NCBI GenBank assembly: GCA_020536535.1
Contig: JAHLWZ010000579.1
Span: 62,813 to 126,812, forward strand
DNA length: 64,000 bases
Origin: Pelomyxa schiedti
Taxonomy: Eukaryota; Evosea; Pelobiontida; Pelomyxidae
Reading direction: 5' to 3'
The translations under genes and the position numbers were made by a program. The notes beneath the pieces are model-generated. The model was given only the letters and a program-made list of their open reading frames with translations, ran no database searches and was not told the DNA's origin. Positions 59,990 through 64,000 of this stretch are shown here, in pieces (positions within the stretch are counted from its first letter, which is position 1; the number at the start of each line of letters is the position of its first letter).

Positions 59990-61545
59990 ACCTTTTCTTT
60001 TCGTTCACGCGTTTTCCGGTTTTTTCGAAGGTGTCACTACTGTTGGGAATGTTTGTGGTTCCAGCACTGAGAGGTGTTGTGTCACTGGACGCGGAAGTGT
60101 TACAATTCCGCAGAGTTATTACATTTCTGTGTGGTTACCACCCGCGATGCGGCTCGAACAGGTTTTTCAATTTAGTTTCTATTTTACTCCAGGTGACCGA
60201 CTTGAAAGTTGGGTCTGGAACCTGCCTCCTCATTGTGCACAAAGAGTCGTGGCTCTATTGGGAATATTGCCAACCTGTACTTTTTTTTTAACCCCTTTGC
60301 GTTCATTTTCGTCACCCTTTAAGGTCAGGCGTGGGTTGAATTCCAAGACGCTGTCAATGTGAAATGTGTGGTTGTTTGTCAACACAATACATCATCCCCC
60401 ATTAATTAAAGCCTAGACATCCTTCAAAAACATCCATACGAACAAGATTCAACAAAGCAGACCCTATATTGGTACTACTCAGAATCTCATATTTTTAAAA
60501 ATACCTATCCTTTTTTATTTTTCCTAGGAGGGAGACAGCCAGTACCAGTCTTTCAAGACGTTCCCTATCAGTACTCACCACTTTCGTGTCCACCACTCTC
60601 CGTGATACCCTTGCGGATTGCGTTTGTTGGGGATTCCTTGGTTGGAAAGGTTTTGTGGAGTGTTTAGCTTAACCTCTCACTATCACACAGACATCTATAT
60701 TGTATTCCTTCACCAACAATTGCTTCCCAGGTTTTTTACATTTTAGAGACAAATAAAGCCCACTGAAGTCCACTAAGATGACTATGTGGGCACTACATTT
60801 GATTCTTTCTCGACTAATCTAGTCTATCACGGGACTTGTAAAAATTTACTGGTATAACCTTACAAACTGGCGTTCTAACATCAATTACACCAGATGCTTG
60901 ACACAAGTGGTGCAAAGGGAAAAAACGAATTTAGATTACGAAGTACCACCATTTCCTCCTCAACTCCCTCCCTCCTATTTTGCCCGAAACTAATTACCAG
61001 GCTATGCATGTGCACAATGTGTTGTTCTTTGTTTCAATTGTGTTGATAGAGAATCTCTCGAAAGCTGCAAAAATTTCTGGTACAACGAAGTCATTGAATA
61101 TTGCCCAAGTATGTAGCCGGTTCTCCCCCCCCTTTTTTTTCTGCATTGATTCTCCAAGATGTACCCAGACTTCTTGTGGCAACGAAATATGGTACACTTT
61201 TTCCCCTCACAATCTTATACTAACTATAGACCCTTTCAAATAGACATCCCAACACTTCATGAGCCAAATGGCCCCCCAATGGTTTCAAAGGATACAATTG
61301 AAGCTACTTCCAAACAGATGGGCTGCTTCTCTACCCAATGTGGCTTTTCTGAAAGAACTATTTCTTCTCTCTGATAATTCGCTCTAGATTGCAGTGCCTG
61401 GACACAGGAAGGCCTGATAGGTACATTTCACACAATTCTCTCCCGCATTGGTGTGTGAGTTGCAATCGATGCAATTGTACTCACATTTTGCCAGGCTCCT
61501 AAGTCAAGTTCGCGCCTCGAGCTGCAAATCTAGTTTGGCCATAGC
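59990..61545 (+). CDS. Possible SGNH/PC-esterase-like protein (limits uncertain)
   Basis: Several short open stretches on the plus strand can be chained across GT...AG introns but I could not fix the start or end. Pieces include VTIPQSYYISVWLPPAMRL, VTDLKVGSGTCLLIVHKES, PVFQDVPYQYSPLSCPPL, IPLRIAFVGDSLVG and, near the end, PTLHEPNGPPMVSKDTIEAT. The IAFVGDSL block resembles the catalytic Gly-Asp-Ser of PC-esterase/SGNH proteins such as the NXPE family, and the N-terminal strands could be an Ig-like domain. The call is tentative. It may also be two genes or a decayed one. Confidence 0.3.
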
Positions 61546-61691
61546 GGAAGTGCTGGGATAATCAACAACCACACCTTTGTCCAAAAAAGTTAGTTCAACT
61601 AAAAGAACTTTCTTTTAGTTTCGCTTTGGTTTGGTTGTTGTGATCATCAAACCACCAGGCCCCTCAAGCACAACCAATAATACACACAAAC

Positions 61692-62587
61692 ATGTCACTT
61701 GGAGACGTTGCTTCTGCGGCCGTTTCGGTAGCGGGGATGGTGCTGGGCGCAGGGAAGGACAAGTACCCACAGCCGTGCTTCCGAGACCTTGGGGGTCCCT
61801 CGTGCAAGTTCAGGCTGAAATTCAGGGCTGGAATGAGCACAAAAGTGAAGAGTTGGGTGGACAACTGTTGAAAGTCTTCTCGTTTGGGTGCCCTGCAAAT
61901 GTGTTTGTGCCTGCCTGGTTTATAAATACCGAAGAGGAAGTGGGGAGGAGAAGAATTGTGAGGAGTTCCCAGTGGAAAGGGCAGTGGGGGACTCCCACCA
62001 ACTAACAAATGACTCAGATATAAAACCAAAAAGAGTTTCCATCTGCCACACATACTCTACAAATCCTGAGGGAAGCGTGTGGGCCTTCATAGTTCAGGTT
62101 CTTTCTAAAAATCATCATCAAGTGATAATGATTGTGACCCTCCCTCACAGTGCCTGGGGATTGATGGATCATACGTGCAAATGAAACCGCTGAAAAAGCG
62201 GCCCTCCAATTGGAAATTGGTGCACGTCAATACCCTTGATGCCCAAACAACGTACGAAAAAATCCCCTTTTCCGTTCCCTCCTCCCACAATCCCAACCCA
62301 ACCCACAAACTAAGTTCCCACCAAGATACGAGAGACTGAAGCCCGAGGAGGAAGAGGACGACGATGACGACGAGGACGAAGGCGACGACGGCGACGACGG
62401 CGACTACGACGCAGACACAGCAGCGCCCACATTCGACGTGAGTGGCGGCGGAAGCGGCGGCGGGGGAGGAGGCGGTGGTGGAGGCTCCGACAACGGGTGC
62501 TGCTCGTGCTGTGATTGTGGCGGTGGCGACTCCTCGTGTTGTGATTGTGGGTCGTGCTGCTGTGATTGTGACTGCACAATCCTGTGA
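61692..62587 (+). CDS. Cys-rich protein ending in a CaaX box
   Basis: ATG at 61692 gives MSLGDVASAAVSVAGMVLGA, GKDKYPQPCFRDLGG, CKFRLKFRAGMSTKVKSW. After one or more introns I could not resolve (about 61850-62000), the frame continues with RVSICHTYSTNPEGSVWAF, CLGIDGSYVQMKPLKKRP and NWKLVHVNTLDAQTTYEKIP. A 41-nt intron then joins to FPPRYERLKPEEEEDD, an acidic run, a Gly run, and a Cys-rich end (NGCCSCCDC, SCCDCGSCCCDC) closing with CTIL. CTIL fits a CaaX box with Leu, typical of geranylgeranylation, and the neighbouring cysteines could be palmitoylated. Function unknown; membrane attachment is the main inference. Confidence 0.55.
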
Positions 62588-62800
62588 AAAAACTGTTCGT
62601 TGTATTGGAAGCTCAGCCTTAGTGAATACCTTTCAAAAAAAAAGCTTGCCTGCCAAACTGGACGTCGTTTGAACGGTGATGATTCACCCGACGTGAATTT
62701 CTCTTATGCGAACAAAAAAGGAAGAAAACCCAAAGGATTGAGGGTTTCCATACCACTCCAACTAAAAACTAACGACAAACACAACCACCATATAAGCAAC

Positions 62801-64000
62801 ATGTCAGGCTCAGCAGACATTGAGATGCAGAGGGTCGCGGACCCAGACGACGAGCGAGGTGCCGTTGCAGTCTCCATCGCCACGGCCTCGTCGCCCTCGC
62901 TTCGCCACGGCAGCACTGCAAGCAGCAGCAGCGTGGGCATCGTCGTCTCGGCTGTTCCCACGAGCCACGCCCACGTTCACCGCCACGAGCACAGGAGGCA
63001 CGGGCACGGACACGGGCACGAGCACGAGCACGGCAGGGACGGGCACGGCAGGGGGCACAGACACCGCCACGCCTCGGACTACGATGACAGGTTCCCAACT
63101 GTAAAAATAACAAAATCTACATTGTGGGAAGGCACTCAGTGCGGAATTCAAACAAACATAAACACATAAAAACAACAAATACATGAGAAGTGCAATTGAT
63201 GACAAACATTTTTTTAATAGGAGCACCTCATCATCTAGCTCTTCATCATCAGATGAAGAAGACCACACAAGAGCCAATTGTGGGATGGATAGTGCTACTA
63301 CCACTGGCGGCGTGGTTGGCGAGGATATAAGCAAAGGGGAATTAGGCGAAACAGGTTCCCTGGATGTGGTGCCAATTGGAACCGGCGGAATTGGAATGGC
63401 ACCATCTGTGGTGGTTAGGGGTCTGTCATACACTGTTAAGTTGAAACCAAAGATCAAGTGCACTGGGAGGAAAACTGCATGCTGCTTTGGCAGAGAGAAC
63501 AAGAGGATTTTGAACAACATTAACCTGGTGTTTCGTCCTGGAACACTGACTGCACTTATGGGTCCCAGGTATTACCCAAGGGAGGAGGTATTGGTTGGAA
63601 TGAATTTTTGGCCTTAAATTATATTTTCAGTGGAGCCGGAAAGACCACTCTGTTGAACTGCTTGAGTGGGAGGGGCACAGGAACATTGAATGGAGAAATT
63701 CTTTTCTCCCAGTCAGCAAGCAACTACACATTCATTATTCAACAAGACACGATGCCAGGTTCATATACTTCGTTCTACCTGCGCATCTCATGTACAATAG
63801 AAACTCTTACTTCTAGGGAGAATATCGATTTTGCAGCACAATTGCTTCTTCCACCTACCTCAAAAGCCAGCCGCTATGAATTAGTCACCAGTATTATAGA
63901 TCAGCTGCACATTCAAAAATGTGCTGACACTGTAGTTGGAACACCGGGAGTAAAAGCTGCCATCTCGGGTGGTGAGAGGAAACGTGTAGCCATTGGAATG
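62801..64000 (+). CDS. ABCG-family half-transporter, 5' part
   Basis: ATG at 62801 gives MSGSADIEMQRVADPDDERG and a leader with a His/Gly/Glu/Arg run (about 62950-63075). An intron, a Ser-rich patch (RSTSSSSSSSSDEEDH) and then the ABC domain follow: VVVRGLSYTVKLKPKIKC, ILNNINLVFRPGTLTALMGP. Splicing at about 63568-63629 joins this to SGAGKTTLLNCLSGRG, completing Walker A. IIQQDTMPG gives the Q-loop, and another intron leads to ENIDFAAQLLLPP. The signature ISGGERKRVAIGM lies at the right edge, so the membrane domain is outside the window. ABCG proteins export lipids or xenobiotics as dimers. Confidence 0.9.
62950..63075. repeat. His-rich imperfect repeat in the ABCG leader
   Basis: Imperfect 6-bp units (CACGGG, CACGAG and variants) encode alternating His with Gly, Glu or Arg. 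The region is GC-rich compared with the following exons. His alternation could bind zinc or other metal ions. Confidence 0.7.

Overview
This 64 kb window is eukaryotic nuclear DNA. Nearly every recognisable protein is broken into exons by short GT...AG introns, mostly about 40-60 nt and some only 21-25 nt. TAA, TAG and TGA are all used as stops, so the nuclear code looks standard. Genes lie on both strands, are dense (about 29 in 64 kb) and are often separated by only 50-350 bp. The gene content points to Amoebozoa: an SHK-type kinase with a C-terminal SH2 domain, a P2X receptor, an MYRF/MrfA-like membrane-tethered NDT80 factor, an RWP-RK factor and several TKL-type kinases. An archamoeba such as Pelomyxa or Mastigamoeba is my guess, not something the sequence proves.

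Left part (1-24 kb): a putative RhoGEF (minus, runs off the left edge); deoxyhypusine synthase (plus); a FabH/KAS III-like thiolase-fold protein; a RhoGAP; an EF-hand calcium sensor; a PRL-type prenylated phosphatase (all minus); RFT1 (plus); a P2X receptor with a long extra C-terminal domain (plus); an RWP-RK transcription factor; a leucine-rich-repeat surface protein; and a TauE/SafE-family membrane protein (minus).

Middle (24-44 kb): a giant composite protein with a pectinesterase-like start, an MSP-like region, a degenerate kinase, a parallel beta-helix and an intact TKL-like kinase (plus). Then comes a block of minus-strand genes: a very large polytopic membrane protein built from a repeated membrane motif, RAD51B, a D123/CDC123-like protein ending in a CaaX box, a ROK sugar kinase, an acid-sphingomyelinase-like phosphodiesterase and the MYRF-like factor.

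Right part (44-64 kb), mostly plus: a class III extradiol (LigB-type) dioxygenase, two members of an unrecognised paralogous family, the SHK kinase between them, an RGG-tailed protein, and a GPH/MFSD2-type transporter that splices in frame into an alkaline-phosphatase-superfamily phosphodiesterase. These are followed by a Nudix hydrolase (minus), a Ser/Cys-rich single-exon protein, a possible SGNH/PC-esterase gene, a Cys-rich protein ending in a CaaX box, and the 5' half of an ABCG transporter that runs off the right edge.

The genes do not form one pathway, as expected for a protist chromosome. A theme is cell-surface sensing and membrane signalling: P2X, LRR protein, beta-helix kinase, SHK kinase, RhoGEF/RhoGAP, NCS-like sensor, prenylated PRL and membrane-tethered factor. 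The most novel items are the transporter-phosphodiesterase fusion, the kinase/beta-helix composite, the tandem-repeat membrane protein, the unrecognised paralogue pair and the ultrashort introns. Exon boundaries were read by eye, so gene limits are more reliable than individual splice sites.
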